A program made the position numbers and the translations under genes. Shown in pieces: positions 27,301 to 36,599 of a stretch of DNA of 64,000 bases (its first letter is position 1; every line of letters starts with the position of its first letter). This DNA comes from Crocosphaera chwakensis CCY0110 (GTDB lineage Bacteria; Cyanobacteriota; Cyanobacteriia; Cyanobacteriales; Microcystaceae): the NCBI RefSeq assembly GCF_000169335.1, contig NZ_AAXW01000017.1, forward strand, positions 31,544 through 95,543. Reading direction: 5' to 3'. The notes below the pieces were generated by a model, which worked only from the letters and a program-made list of their open reading frames with translations, was not told the DNA's origin and searched no databases.

Positions 27301-27822
27301 ATGAAAAGCTTAAAATCCAAATCGATAAAGTCTATATTTATATCTCGTTTAGAAACTTTGGAACACTTAATAGAAAAAGGAGCCAAACACTTTGAAAGCG
27401 AGCCAGATAAGATTTTTGGACTCCAATTAATATCTGATATGCACGCTTTGGGAACTCAAGTGGTGTTTACGTGCAATCAACCCCATAACTTTTCACTATG
27501 GTGTGAGGGGAAAAAAAATCAAAATATAGACATTTACATAAAAACTGTTTCCCAAGCTAAAGAATTGATTTCTGAAGTGAAAGCACATCTAGATAGAATT
27601 ATGATTCAAGATTCAAAATTTAGTGAAATAACAACGTTGGAGCTTGGAGACTCTATGTATCTAGAGCTTTCTGGTGAAGCGTATTTAGAAGAGTTCCTCA
27701 TGCCAACTTTTTATTTTCATTTAGTTACTGTATATGACATTTTAAGAATGAGCGGTGTGCAGATTGGAAAGCGCGACTATATGTTACATTTGGTTCCAAA
27801 AGTTAGACAACGAGAAGTATAA
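27301..27822 (+). CDS. DUF1993 family protein
   Basis: A 173-residue protein of the DUF1993 family. The N-terminal helix RLETLEHLIEKGAKHFE and block LISDMHALGTQVVFTCNQ match the family, as does the C-terminal signature FYFHLVTVYDILRMSGVQIGKRDY. The fold is a DinB-like helical bundle. No function is established. GGAGAAGA stands just before this ATG, so I prefer it to the TTG four codons upstream. Confidence 0.8.
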   Translation: MKSLKSKSIKSIFISRLETLEHLIEKGAKHFESEPDKIFGLQLISDMHALGTQVVFTCNQPHNFSLWCEGKKNQNIDIYIKTVSQAKELISEVKAHLDRIMIQDSKFSEITTLELGDSMYLELSGEAYLEEFLMPTFYFHLVTVYDILRMSGVQIGKRDYMLHLVPKVRQREV

Positions 27823-27973
27823 CAGAAAATGAAATTCTATTTCTCCTACCCTATCGATGAACGATAAGTACAAAAACCACAGTTTTTACAGACAAGATTG
27901 TTTACACTATATTTGAGATAAAGAAATTTGCTTTAACAAAGTTACCCACTAGCAGAACTCATTAGGACATTTA

Positions 27974-29689
27974 ATGCTAAGACTAGAAAGAATCAGTAAA
28001 ATTTACCCAAACGCGGAAGTATTAAAAGACGTGACTTGGGAAGTGAACCCAGGGGAGCGTATCGGTTTAGTGGGGGCAAATGGTGCAGGAAAATCCACTC
28101 AATTAAAAATTATTAAAGGGGAAATTGAACCCACATCTGGGGAGGTGATTCGTCCCAATAGTCTTAAAATTGGTTATTTAACCCAAGAGTTTGAAGTTGA
28201 ACCCAGTCGTACAGTCAATCAAGAGTTTTGGACGGTGTTTTCTGAAGCTAATTTTGTCCAAGATGAATTAGCTAACGTGACGCAACAAATGGAAACGGCA
28301 GAACCCGATGAATTAGATGAATTAATTCACAAATTAGACGATTTACAACGAAAATTTGAAGCCTTAGATGGCTATGTTTTAGAAGCAGCGATCGCTAAAA
28401 TATTGCCAGAAATGGGCTTTGAACTCGAAGATAGTGAGCGGTTAGTCAGTGATTTTAGTTGTGGCTGGCAAATGCGGATGAGTTTAGGAAAAATTCTTCT
28501 TCAAGATCCTGATTTATTACTATTAGACGAACCAACAAACCACCTCGATCACGAAACGGTTGAATGGTTAGAAGGTTATCTCAAAGGACTAAATATTCCT
28601 ATGGTAATTGTCTCCCATGAACGGGAATTTTTGAACAAAATCTGTACAAAAATTGTGGAAACGGAGCGAGGCATTTCTACTACCTATATCGGTAATTATT
28701 CTGATTATGTTGAACAAAAAACCTTAAGCCGAGAAATTCAAGAAAATACCTATCAACGGCAACAAAAGGAAATTGCTAAACAACAAGAGTTTATTGATCG
28801 TTTCCGAGCTAGTGCTACTCGAAGCACCCAGGCAAAAAGTCGCGAAAAACAATTGCAATCGATGGAACGGGTAGATGCTCCTATTGCCAACGTTAAAACC
28901 GTTACCTTTGAGTTTCCCCCGGCTCCCAAAAGCGGAAAAGACGTGGTAGTTATTAAAGATTTAGTCCATACTTATGATGAACAAATTCTTTTCTTAGAGG
29001 CTAATTTAACCGTGGAAAGAGGCGATCGCATTGCCTTTCTTGGTCCTAATGGTGCTGGAAAATCGACGTTACTCCGTCTGATTATGGGATTAGAAAAACC
29101 CAGTGAAGGACTGGTTAACCTAGGTAAACATAATATTATCCCAGGCTATTTTGAACAAAACCAAGCAGAGGCTCTAGACTTAAGTAAAACTGTCATGAAT
29201 ACTATTCATGATGAGGTTCCTGACTGGAAGAATGTAGAAGTTAGAAGTCTCTTAGGTCGTTTCTTATTTAGTGGGGATACGGTATTTAAAAAAGTTGAGG
29301 GGTTAAGTGGGGGAGAAAAAGCTCGTCTTGCTTTGGTTAAAATGCTCTTACAACCAGCTAACTTATTAATTTTAGATGAGCCGACCAACCACTTAGATAT
29401 TCCAGCAAAAGAAATGCTAGAACAAGCTCTTTCTAAGTATGATGGTACGGTTTTATTAGTGTCTCATGATCGCTTTTTTATCTCACAAGTGGCTAATAAA
29501 ATTGTCGAAATTCGTGACGGCGATTTAGTGGTTTATCCTGGTAATTACTATTACTATTTAGAGAAAAAGGAAGAAGAACGATTAAAAGCTGAACAAGCAA
29601 AAATACAAGCGGAAAAAGAAGCCAAAGCAGAAGCCAAACGCGCTAAGCAAAAAGAGAAACAAAAAGCTAAAAAGAAGAAAGCAGGATAA
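27974..29689 (+). CDS. ABC-F family ATPase
   Basis: A 571-residue soluble protein with two ABC ATPase domains and no membrane domain, as in ABC-F ribosome-associated factors. Domain 1 has GANGAGKST, a degenerate signature FSCGWQMR, and LLLLDEPTNHLD. The linker (about 235-300) contains basic helices with SRERE-like sequence. Domain 2 has GPNGAGKST, LSGGEKAR and LLILDEPTNHLD. The C-terminal tail is highly basic (KAEAKRAKQKEKQKAKKKK), like the nucleic-acid-binding arm of Uup-type members. It probably modulates translation; the subgroup is not certain. Confidence 0.9.
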   Translation: MLRLERISKIYPNAEVLKDVTWEVNPGERIGLVGANGAGKSTQLKIIKGEIEPTSGEVIRPNSLKIGYLTQEFEVEPSRTVNQEFWTVFSEANFVQDELANVTQQMETAEPDELDELIHKLDDLQRKFEALDGYVLEAAIAKILPEMGFELEDSERLVSDFSCGWQMRMSLGKILLQDPDLLLLDEPTNHLDHETVEWLEGYLKGLNIPMVIVSHEREFLNKICTKIVETERGISTTYIGNYSDYVEQKTLSREIQENTYQRQQKEIAKQQEFIDRFRASATRSTQAKSREKQLQSMERVDAPIANVKTVTFEFPPAPKSGKDVVVIKDLVHTYDEQILFLEANLTVERGDRIAFLGPNGAGKSTLLRLIMGLEKPSEGLVNLGKHNIIPGYFEQNQAEALDLSKTVMNTIHDEVPDWKNVEVRSLLGRFLFSGDTVFKKVEGLSGGEKARLALVKMLLQPANLLILDEPTNHLDIPAKEMLEQALSKYDGTVLLVSHDRFFISQVANKIVEIRDGDLVVYPGNYYYYLEKKEEERLKAEQAKIQAEKEAKAEAKRAKQKEKQKAKKKKAG

Positions 29690-29697
29690 TAGTGAAG

Positions 29698-29755
29698 AGT
29701 GACCAGTGACCTTATTAGACTAACTTATTGATGGTTAACTGGTTACTTTTATTTA
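29698..29755 (+). terminator. Likely terminator after the ABC-F gene
   Basis: AGTGACCAGT and ACTGGTTACT can pair over 10 bp (one G-U) around a 30-base loop, followed by TTTTATTT. The same sequence contains short AGTGACC-type direct repeats common in cyanobacterial spacers. Confidence 0.5.
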
Positions 29756-30996
29756 GGAAAAATCTTAACTAAAAAAATAGGATTCAAAGGGGATAAACGG
29801 GTTAAGTGAGCAATGGAAAGAGAACGAGATATATTGATATTTAATAGTTGATAATCACAGTTATTTTTGTTAATCCAATCTAAACTAATTACTAAATTTT
29901 CTAAGGTTGCCAAAGCAACCAAAATAATTCCATCCTCAACTAATTTTTCTTTACAAATATCTAAAATATCAATTAAATTTCCCCCACTTCCTCCGATAAA
30001 AGTTCGATTAGGTAATGGTAATGTTGTTAACTTATCTGGAGCTTTTGTTTGGACAGGAGTAATATTATCAAGGTCGAATCTTTGACAATTTTTATTGATT
30101 AAATTAATTCCTATTGCTGTTTTTTCAATAGCAAATACTTGGCTATTTGGACATAAACGAGCTATTTCGATAGAAACTGATCCCGTCCCTGCACCAATAT
30201 CCCAAATAACTTCTTTTGATTTTAAGCCTAATTCTCCTAAAATAATCATCCTAATTTCTTTTTTTGTCATCAGTCCAGGACGATCTTTAAAACTTAAAAA
30301 ATAATGATCTTCAATACCAAAAAATGGTAAATTATCAAGCTCTTTTTTAGTTAAACTAATATCATTTTTTTGTACTAAAATGACAACATTGAGTGCAGCA
30401 AACTGATCACTTCTAAGATTAGCTAAAATTTGAGGAGTAAAACAATTGACTTTTTCATTGGTATGACCTAAATTTTCGCATACCCAAATTCTATAATTAA
30501 TGGGTATATTTAAACTTAAAAAGAGATTAGCGATCGCTTGGGGATTATTTTTGCTATCTGTTAGAATAGCAATTTTTCTTATACCTTGCTGTAAGCTAGT
30601 AATTAACTCATCTAAATCACGACCATGACCACTAATAATTGTAGCATCATGCCAAGGTATCTTAATCCGACTAAATGCTAATTGTATAGAACTAACATTA
30701 GGGTAAAATTCTAATTCTTCTACTTCAAATTGTTCTAATAATAATCGTCCTAAACCAAAAAATAAAGGATCACCACTCACTAAAATAACAATCGATTCAT
30801 GATAACTTTTAATTTGTTGAAGGATTTTAATATCTTTATAAAAGTTACTAATAATGACTTTATCCCCAGGATGATCCTGAAAATAACTTAAATGGCGATC
30901 GCTTCCCATTAATAAGTTAGCATTATCAACAATCTTCTGTATCTTAGTTGTTAAACTTTCTTTTCCATTTAAACCAATTCCTATGACTTTTATCAT
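29749..30996 (-). CDS. cobL: Precorrin-6Y C5,15-methyltransferase (CbiE-CbiT fusion)
   Basis: A 415-residue bifunctional corrin enzyme. The N-terminal half (about 1-205) is the CbiE tetrapyrrole methyltransferase domain, with GIGLNGKESLT, VSGDPLFFGLG and SGHGRD. The C-terminal half (about 225-415) is the CbiT methyltransferase/decarboxylase domain, with RPGLMTKKEIR and the SAM-binding VIWDIGAGTGSVSIE. It methylates C5 and C15 and removes the acetate carboxyl in cobalamin (or pseudocobalamin) synthesis. The precorrin-8X methylmutase gene lies 85 bases upstream on the same strand and acts on its product. Confidence 0.94.
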   Translation of the reverse strand: MIKVIGIGLNGKESLTTKIQKIVDNANLLMGSDRHLSYFQDHPGDKVIISNFYKDIKILQQIKSYHESIVILVSGDPLFFGLGRLLLEQFEVEELEFYPNVSSIQLAFSRIKIPWHDATIISGHGRDLDELITSLQQGIRKIAILTDSKNNPQAIANLFLSLNIPINYRIWVCENLGHTNEKVNCFTPQILANLRSDQFAALNVVILVQKNDISLTKKELDNLPFFGIEDHYFLSFKDRPGLMTKKEIRMIILGELGLKSKEVIWDIGAGTGSVSIEIARLCPNSQVFAIEKTAIGINLINKNCQRFDLDNITPVQTKAPDKLTTLPLPNRTFIGGSGGNLIDILDICKEKLVEDGIILVALATLENLVISLDWINKNNCDYQLLNINISRSLSIAHLTRLSPLNPIFLVKIFPK

Positions 30997-31081
30997 AAAT
31001 CTTTTAAAACAATATTAAGACCCTTTAGAGGGTTTTTCTTTTCCTTGAACTTCAGAACTTGGTTTATAATTATTTTAAGCT

Positions 31082-31705
31082 TTAGCTGTTATTTTCCCAA
31101 GCTAAAATTATTAAAGCATTAATAATAGCAGCAGCAACAGATGAACCTCCTTTCCGTCCGTCTACACGAATTTGAGGGATATCAATTTGTTCTAAGCTTT
31201 TTTTTGATTCTAATACAGAAACAAAGCCAACAGGTACGCCAATAATTAAACTAGGTTTAAGTTTTGTTTGAGTGATTTGTTGACACAAAGCAAGTAAAGC
31301 AGTAGGAGCATTACCAATGACATATATTCCTTGGGGATATTGTTGATAACATTCTAATAAACCTGTCTCGGTTCGTGTTTTTCCAGGAAGTGTATAAGTT
31401 ACGTTTTCAATAGCAGTAATAATGGAATTATTGAAAGTTTTAGCCACTAAATTAACAATACCTTGTTTTACCATTGTCACGTCTGTAATAATAGGAGTCT
31501 GATTCTTCAAAGCATCAACACCAATAGTAATGGAATTAGGACTAAATTTAAGTAAATCAATAAACTCAAAATCTGCTGTTGAATGAATCACCCGACGAGC
31601 AATTTGATACTCTAATAAACTCAGATTGTGTTGACCAATTTCTCGATCAATAATTTTAAAACTCTCTTCAACAATAGGATGATTTAAGGATGATTGTTGA
31701 TTCAT
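31082..31705 (-). CDS. cobH: Precorrin-8X methylmutase
   Basis: A 207-residue CobH/CbiC enzyme that moves the C11 methyl group to C12 to give hydrogenobyrinate (or its cobalt form). Family blocks are EYQIARRVIHSTADFEF (catalytic His near residue 37), TDVTMVKQGI, YVIGNAPTALL, IIGVPVGFVSVLESK and DGRKGGSSVAAAI. It is complete and of normal length. It precedes cobL in the same direction and probably forms an operon with it. No cobalamin riboswitch is recognisable in its leader. Confidence 0.95.
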   Translation of the reverse strand: MNQQSSLNHPIVEESFKIIDREIGQHNLSLLEYQIARRVIHSTADFEFIDLLKFSPNSITIGVDALKNQTPIITDVTMVKQGIVNLVAKTFNNSIITAIENVTYTLPGKTRTETGLLECYQQYPQGIYVIGNAPTALLALCQQITQTKLKPSLIIGVPVGFVSVLESKKSLEQIDIPQIRVDGRKGGSSVAAAIINALIILAWENNS

Positions 31706-31748
31706 AAATGACCTAATGATAACTAAGCTGATGAGAAGAAGTATTAAT

Positions 31749-31797
31749 CTTATCTATAATATGATCAAAAAGTTTCTATAGTTATATTATAGATAAG
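31749..31797. repeat. Perfect 14-bp inverted repeat in a divergent promoter region
   Basis: CTTATCTATAATAT at 31749-31762 is the exact reverse complement of 31784-31797, with a 21-base loop. It lies between the divergent cobH and lyase-like genes. It may be a regulator site, a hairpin in either leader, or a miniature element remnant. Confidence 0.6.
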
Positions 31798-31877
31798 CAT
31801 AATCTATTGTACAGTTTTTTAACTCACCTATTCTCATTTTACTATTTCCTAAATATCCCTGATATCTTAAAAAATAA

Positions 31878-34181
31878 ATGAAACAACGTTATTTAGTCCT
31901 ATTACCATTTATTCTTTTCTTCTTGAGAAGTTCTAATGCACCTACTTTACATTCTTTCGATATAAAAAAACTGTCTGGTAACATTCATTTAACTTTAAAA
32001 CATGGAGTTTGGAAACTATGGCAGGAAAAACCTGTGTATCAAAATATAAGTTTAGATTTAGTGTGTAATCAAGGTAAATGTGAACCAGAAGTTTGGGGAT
32101 ATGCACAAAAATTTAATCAAGATGTCGATCACCAAGGAAAGTTAGAAAAAAACAACTTAGAAAAATTAACAATTGAAGAAATAAAAACTCAAAAGTCTCG
32201 ACAATCATGGCAACTACAAATTACTATAAATATTCAAACTCATCCTTGGAATACTCAAGTTTCAAAAGCTGCTTACATTATCGATTTACTTCCTTATAAA
32301 GATAAGCTTATTGGCAGTTATCAAGGAAAATACAATGAAAAATTTTTACAAGGTAGCGTCACTGGAAACATAGAATCATTGTGGCCAGTTCCTATTAAAA
32401 ATCATAAAAATTTGATACCTCAAGAACATCCTCGACTTGTCTTTCGTAAACATCAATTATCATCGGTTAGAAAATTCATTGAAACTCCAGAAGGCCAAGC
32501 CATAATCAAACAGTTGAAAATTAGTTTATCAAAACCAATTTATTATGATGGATATGTGCCAACTGGGGGCTATCATGCTTCTGGATACTGTTTTTTAGCT
32601 TTAATAAATAATGATAAAAATATGGCAAATATAGGATGGAAAATAGTAAGAAAATCTATGGACAATCCTGGAAAAAGATTATTAGAACATTCTCCTATTG
32701 TAACTGGTGTAGCTTTAGCTTATGATTTTTGTTATTCTCTCTGGGATAAGGAAAAAATAACCACTGTTACTGGTTGGTTAGCAGCACAAACAGAACAATT
32801 AGTTAAAGGTGATTCTCCTAAGAATGGCTGGAATAGTAATGCAGGAAGTAACTGGAATGCAAGAGCAAGAGGTGCAGCCGGATTAGCTGCTTTAGCTATT
32901 TTGAATGAGCCTAATATATCTAATGATGGAATATACCATTATCTAAGAACAGCCGAACGTAATATTAAACGATATTTTACCACTGCAATTGGTGATTATG
33001 GTTTTGGAAGTGAAGGAGATCATTACACAACAGAACCTTTAATTTTAACCGTTTTTCCTTTTTTACAAGCTTATAGCAATGTAATGGGAAAAGACTTAGT
33101 TAAAGATTCTCCTGCTCAATGGATTTTACCTCATTATCTGATGCGTATAATACCTGATAATACTAAGTTAAATATTACTGCTTATGGAAGACATCGCTAT
33201 TATGCAGGATCTGCTCTTTTTGCTACGGGTTTAGTTACTTTACCTAAAGATTTTTTGCCAGGAATTGCACCAATTTTTGAACAATATTCAGGATTACAAG
33301 GTGATCAAACTTTTGGCATCAATCTACCTTATCAGGCTCCTTTTATCTTAAATTTTTACAGTAAAAATAATAACTATAATTCTAAAAGTCCTATTAAACT
33401 ATTTAATTATAATTTTGTTGATCAGCAAAAAGGATTTTATAATTTTAGAAATCAATGGAAAAATAACGATGATTTTGTCGCTAATATTTACTTAAAAAAA
33501 GAACTGATAGGAGGAACTTGGCATTTTCCTGATGCGGGTAGTTTTCGCATTTCAGGGTTAGGAGAAACTTGGGCAAAAGCGGGTAAATCTCAAGGTGAAT
33601 GGCAAGGAGAAAATGTAGTTATCTTACCCAAAAGTTCCCCCTGGAAAACCTCTAAACCCCTCTTTTTTGTTTCTAACCCCGATGGTTCAGGAATTGTTAG
33701 TTTACAAACTAATACAAATTGGCGCAAAAATAGTAAACCCCCAGTGGGAATTGCTGGTTTACGTTCTTTTGCGGTTGATTATAGTCAAGCTTCAGGTGTT
33801 CCTGGTTTATTTGTGTTAGTTGATCGCTTTATTGGTAACAACGAAGCTGAAGAATTTAAGGAAAAAATATGGATAATGCACACAGCAGGAAATGTAACAG
33901 TTAATAATAATAGCTTTCTAATACGAAGTGAAAATCAAGCAACCATGAAAGGTACATTTATCGTGCCAAAATCTGTCAAAATTACCACAGAAAAAACTGA
34001 GGAAGGAACTAAAATTATCGCCACAGGAGGACAAGAATTTTTTGTAATTATGACTGTACAAAAAATATCCCCACCTTCATTAAAAATTACAGGAACAGGG
34101 ATGACAGCACAAGTTGAAATTGGACAACAAAAGATTTCTTTTGATCAAGATAGAATTCGCTTATCTACCATTAACCCTTAG
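31878..34181 (+). CDS. Secreted heparinase II/III-like protein (putative polysaccharide lyase)
   Basis: A 767-residue exported protein. After a signal peptide comes an all-beta region (about 22-180). It is followed by HPRLVFRKHQLSSVRKFI and an alpha-toroid-like part (about 185-450) with NWNARARGAAGLAAL and YGFGSEGDHYTTEPL. The last 280 residues are beta-rich, with GGTWHFPDAGSFRISGLGE. This order is that of heparinase II/III and alginate lyase families, but similarity is loose and I cannot place catalytic Tyr/His with certainty. It may trim the cell's own exopolysaccharide. It ends overlapping the convergent Ycf51 gene by 11 bases. Confidence 0.6.
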   Translation: MKQRYLVLLPFILFFLRSSNAPTLHSFDIKKLSGNIHLTLKHGVWKLWQEKPVYQNISLDLVCNQGKCEPEVWGYAQKFNQDVDHQGKLEKNNLEKLTIEEIKTQKSRQSWQLQITINIQTHPWNTQVSKAAYIIDLLPYKDKLIGSYQGKYNEKFLQGSVTGNIESLWPVPIKNHKNLIPQEHPRLVFRKHQLSSVRKFIETPEGQAIIKQLKISLSKPIYYDGYVPTGGYHASGYCFLALINNDKNMANIGWKIVRKSMDNPGKRLLEHSPIVTGVALAYDFCYSLWDKEKITTVTGWLAAQTEQLVKGDSPKNGWNSNAGSNWNARARGAAGLAALAILNEPNISNDGIYHYLRTAERNIKRYFTTAIGDYGFGSEGDHYTTEPLILTVFPFLQAYSNVMGKDLVKDSPAQWILPHYLMRIIPDNTKLNITAYGRHRYYAGSALFATGLVTLPKDFLPGIAPIFEQYSGLQGDQTFGINLPYQAPFILNFYSKNNNYNSKSPIKLFNYNFVDQQKGFYNFRNQWKNNDDFVANIYLKKELIGGTWHFPDAGSFRISGLGETWAKAGKSQGEWQGENVVILPKSSPWKTSKPLFFVSNPDGSGIVSLQTNTNWRKNSKPPVGIAGLRSFAVDYSQASGVPGLFVLVDRFIGNNEAEEFKEKIWIMHTAGNVTVNNNSFLIRSENQATMKGTFIVPKSVKITTEKTEEGTKIIATGGQEFFVIMTVQKISPPSLKITGTGMTAQVEIGQQKISFDQDRIRLSTINP

Positions 34182-34707
34182 CAACCTCTTGATACTTAGA
34201 TAACGCTTGAATTTGATCGTCATAAATATCAATCTCCATATTTTCATCCTCTCTAACCGATAGTGATCGCTTGACTTGCCCTATATATAAAGGTAAAGTT
34301 TTGCCAGGTTCAGGATGGACTAAAGTGCGCGCACGAACAGTTAATTTATTATCTCGTCCTCCCCTTCTTCCATAGGAAAAATAATCATTACCAGCTTGTT
34401 TTAAAGTCGCTTCTAATTCTGTTTCTGTAATAGAAGGTTTTACGACAATAACAACTTGATTACCTCCATTATCATAGACACGCGAAAATCGAATCGCTCC
34501 AGGAATTTCTGTCCGTTCAAATAAACCTAATCCTAACCCGAATAATCCTACCGTCAGGACTATCATAAAACCAGTAATTCCTACTAATCGAAAACGAATT
34601 CCCCACTTAAAGATAAAACCAACAATGGCTAATAAGAAAAAGAAAACAGTGGCAATAATAGACCATTGTGTATAGGTCGAAAAACCAAGGGATGTTAATG
34701 TTTCCAT
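34171..34707 (-). CDS. Ycf51-family membrane protein (DUF2518)
   Basis: A 178-residue protein with two membrane segments (about residues 17-35 and 41-62) and a hydrophilic C-terminal domain. The domain starts TEIPGAIRFSRVYDNGGNQVV and includes LTVRARTLVHPEPGKTLPLYIG. This matches the Ycf51 family found in cyanobacteria and red-lineage plastids, of unknown function. It overlaps the end of the convergent lyase-like gene, where its own stop lies. Confidence 0.75.
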   Translation of the reverse strand: METLTSLGFSTYTQWSIIATVFFFLLAIVGFIFKWGIRFRLVGITGFMIVLTVGLFGLGLGLFERTEIPGAIRFSRVYDNGGNQVVIVVKPSITETELEATLKQAGNDYFSYGRRGGRDNKLTVRARTLVHPEPGKTLPLYIGQVKRSLSVREDENMEIDIYDDQIQALSKYQEVAKG

Positions 34708-34782
34708 CAGTAATAATTAAGTGATTACACCCCCATATTTTAGCTTAAATTAGCTATTTATTCTCTCTAATTTTAGCTAGTT

Positions 34783-34974
34783 CTAGTCTACCACTGGCCA
34801 ATCTTGACGCGGAGGAAAGGATTGTTCAGAGTGCAGTACAGTTGAACCGGGTTCTTCTGGTTTATTTAAACGTAATGCTGCACCAAACCCTACACCAGCA
34901 GCTATGGCGATCGCATTCGTCAGCAAAAGAAACTCTAGGATAAATAACCAAGGACGAGAATTAGATATTTTCAT
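34783..34974 (-). CDS. Small single-span membrane protein
   Basis: A 63-residue protein with one membrane segment (about residues 9-33: LFILEFLLLTNAIAIAAGVG), then a Pro/Glu-rich hydrophilic tail ending PRQDWPVVD. GGAGG lies five bases before this ATG, so I reject the longer frame that starts at 34995. It resembles small cyanobacterial envelope or photosynthetic assembly proteins, but I do not recognise it. It lies just upstream of the Ycf51 gene on the same strand. Confidence 0.65.
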   Translation of the reverse strand: MKISNSRPWLFILEFLLLTNAIAIAAGVGFGAALRLNKPEEPGSTVLHSEQSFPPRQDWPVVD

Positions 34975-35420
34975 AAACACCTCCACACCACACAAAGGAT
35001 TCAGTCATCTTTTTGACTAATTACCGATAGAGCTTAGCAAGAGACGTTCAATTTGCCAAGTGATCAAAAAAGGTCAATTCAATAATTACTTTTCTCAATG
35101 CTTGTTATAAGAATAATAAATGTAAAGTTTTTTGCAGAAATATTAACTTTCAAACTCGTGTCAAATATGGTTAAAACTTAGATATAAAGCGACTTATAAA
35201 AATTTGTTGCTGTTAACTAAAATGTGAAGAGAATAAGACAATCTGTATAGTGTAACTCCTGATACTAGGCAATAAAGAAAAACTAGGTTAGCCTAGTTGA
35301 TGATGAGTTTAGCTTATTAAATACTATACTTTATATTAAATTGTATCTTTAATGGCAAAAATAAAATCTTTAAAAAGTATTAAGGTTTTATAATGAGGAG
35401 TGTTATCAGGAGGAAAATAC
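34975..35420. other. Divergent spacer of about 445 bases
   Basis: This A+T-rich region carries the promoters for the small membrane protein (minus) and the DUF1815 gene (plus). An 18-base palindrome, AACTAGG-TTAG-CCTAGTT, stands at 35281-35298, about 120 bases before the DUF1815 start, and could be an operator. Nothing else is recognised. Confidence 0.45.
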
Positions 35421-35786
35421 GTGTTTACTCGACTAGCTCAACAGCATCGTGATTTTGTCAGGGACTTAGTAATGAACTTACAAGCATTAGCAATTGTTCT
35501 AGAAAATCGCGGTTATTTAGCTTCTTGCTATACCTGTGGTGGGGAAATGAATAGTGCCTCATTTATGGTAAGTTTAGGGAAAGATCACCTGATCCGATTT
35601 TTGGTTTCTGACTATGGTATTACTTGGACAGAAATGCGAGATGATCGTGAATTAATGAAATTGGAAGGGGCAGAAGCTATCAGTCAATTACAGGAATTAG
35701 CTGACTTGATCAAATATCAAGATAAAAATGAACCCTCAAGCATCATTGACAGCGCACCTAGTAAAGAACTACACAATATGGCTTAA
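35421..35786 (+). CDS. DUF1815 family protein
   Basis: A 121-residue soluble protein of the cyanobacterial DUF1815 family. It has MFTRLAQQHRDFVRDLVMNL at the start, then SCYTCGGEMNSASFMVSLG with a CYTC pair that could bind metal or be redox-active. The rest is hydrophilic. The start is a GTG preceded by AGGAGG seven bases upstream; a GTG seven codons earlier overlaps that site and is rejected. Function is unknown. A strong terminator follows. Confidence 0.8.
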   Translation: MFTRLAQQHRDFVRDLVMNLQALAIVLENRGYLASCYTCGGEMNSASFMVSLGKDHLIRFLVSDYGITWTEMRDDRELMKLEGAEAISQLQELADLIKYQDKNEPSSIIDSAPSKELHNMA

Positions 35787-35842
35787 ATGTTGCAAATACA
35801 GTTAACTTTCCCATTGACAAAAGCATCCATATATCTTTGCTC

Positions 35843-35885
35843 AAAATCGACAGTGCTGTCCCAACTGTTGATTTTTGTCTTTTTT
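35843..35885 (+). terminator. Rho-independent terminator of the DUF1815 gene
   Basis: AAAATCGACAGT and ACTGTTGATTTT form a 12-bp stem (one G-U pair) around a 9-base loop, followed by TGTCTTTTTT. It lies 56 bases past the stop. Confidence 0.88.
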
Positions 35886-35957
35886 AGACACAACTAGGAC
35901 TTAACCAGCGTTAACTCCTAAAAATACATTGAAAGTACCGATTACTGAAAAAAGATA

Positions 35958-36434
35958 CTAACCTAATATTGTTGAAATAAGGTCAATAGAGAGAATTTTG
36001 CAGAGAAGAGAGGCAAAAACGACTCCACCACAACCACCCATGAAGAAACCATTAGCAAATTCACCCCAACCTAGAGAGGTTGCGAACGCTTCAGGAACAT
36101 CAGGAGTGGTTAAGGTTGCTATGGGTTTGTTTACGTCAACAGAAGCGTACAAGGATAAAGCAATGGTTAGAATAGAGATTATGGCAACTGCGGACAATAA
36201 ACCTGCAGTGCTTGCATATTCAGTGTGACGCAAAGGGCCGAGAATGGCAAAAGGTCCGTAGAGAAAGTAACCGTGAGCCATACCAACTTCTAAACCACGA
36301 CGATGAGCGGATAATCCTTGACGATAAGCCGGTAAGTTTCTGATAAAAGCAAGAGACAACCGCGAAGAGTTTATCGGGGTGGCTAAATTGCCTACTTGAG
36401 GATCTCCACCCTGTTTGATAATGTCCATTGTCAT
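35958..36434 (-). CDS. psaL: Photosystem I subunit XI (PsaL), paralogue 1
   Basis: A 158-residue PsaL with the conserved SLAFIRNLPAYRQGLSAHRR, the chlorophyll-binding RGLEVGMAHGYFLYGPF and three membrane segments (about 52-72, 80-100 and 125-150). PsaL holds PSI monomers together in trimers or tetramers. Its first 20 residues (MTMDIIKQGGDPQVGNL) and its C terminus (LLCKILSIDLISTILG) differ from the usual PsaL, and two Cys pairs sit in the last third (GGCGG, LLCK). A second psaL diverges from it 221 bases away. Confidence 0.95.
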   Translation of the reverse strand: MTMDIIKQGGDPQVGNLATPINSSRLSLAFIRNLPAYRQGLSAHRRGLEVGMAHGYFLYGPFAILGPLRHTEYASTAGLLSAVAIISILTIALSLYASVDVNKPIATLTTPDVPEAFATSLGWGEFANGFFMGGCGGVVFASLLCKILSIDLISTILG

Positions 36435-36508
36435 GAATTGTTGGATTGTAATGATTGCTTACCACTTCTTAACTTTACCGTTTTTTTTGTTCCTTTTCAG
36501 AGCAAAAT

Positions 36509-36523
36509 GTAAAGAATCTTTAC
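36509..36523. promoter_or_regulatory. Palindrome GTAAAG-AAT-CTTTAC between psaL genes
   Basis: A perfect 6-bp inverted repeat with a 3-base centre in the divergent psaL spacer. It shares the preceding AAAATGTAA with a second palindrome at 36600-36611. TTTACATT-like halves recall the HLR1 element bound by RpaB at photosystem I promoters, but the HLR1 direct-repeat spacing is not met. Confidence 0.4.
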
Positions 36524-36599
36524 TTAGATACAAAAATTAATGAATTTTTTTTACGTTAAGGGCAAAATTAATCTTCCCTTGTCCCTTACTTGCCTAAAA

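Noticed and set aside
31021..31050. Hairpin with T run (CCCTTTAGAGGG then TTTTTC)
   Set aside because: The T run is on the plus strand, while the neighbouring genes cobH and cobL are on the minus strand; no plus transcript ends there.
31706..31877. Cobalamin riboswitch upstream of cobH
   Set aside because: The short leader shows an inverted repeat but no recognisable B12-box or conserved riboswitch core.
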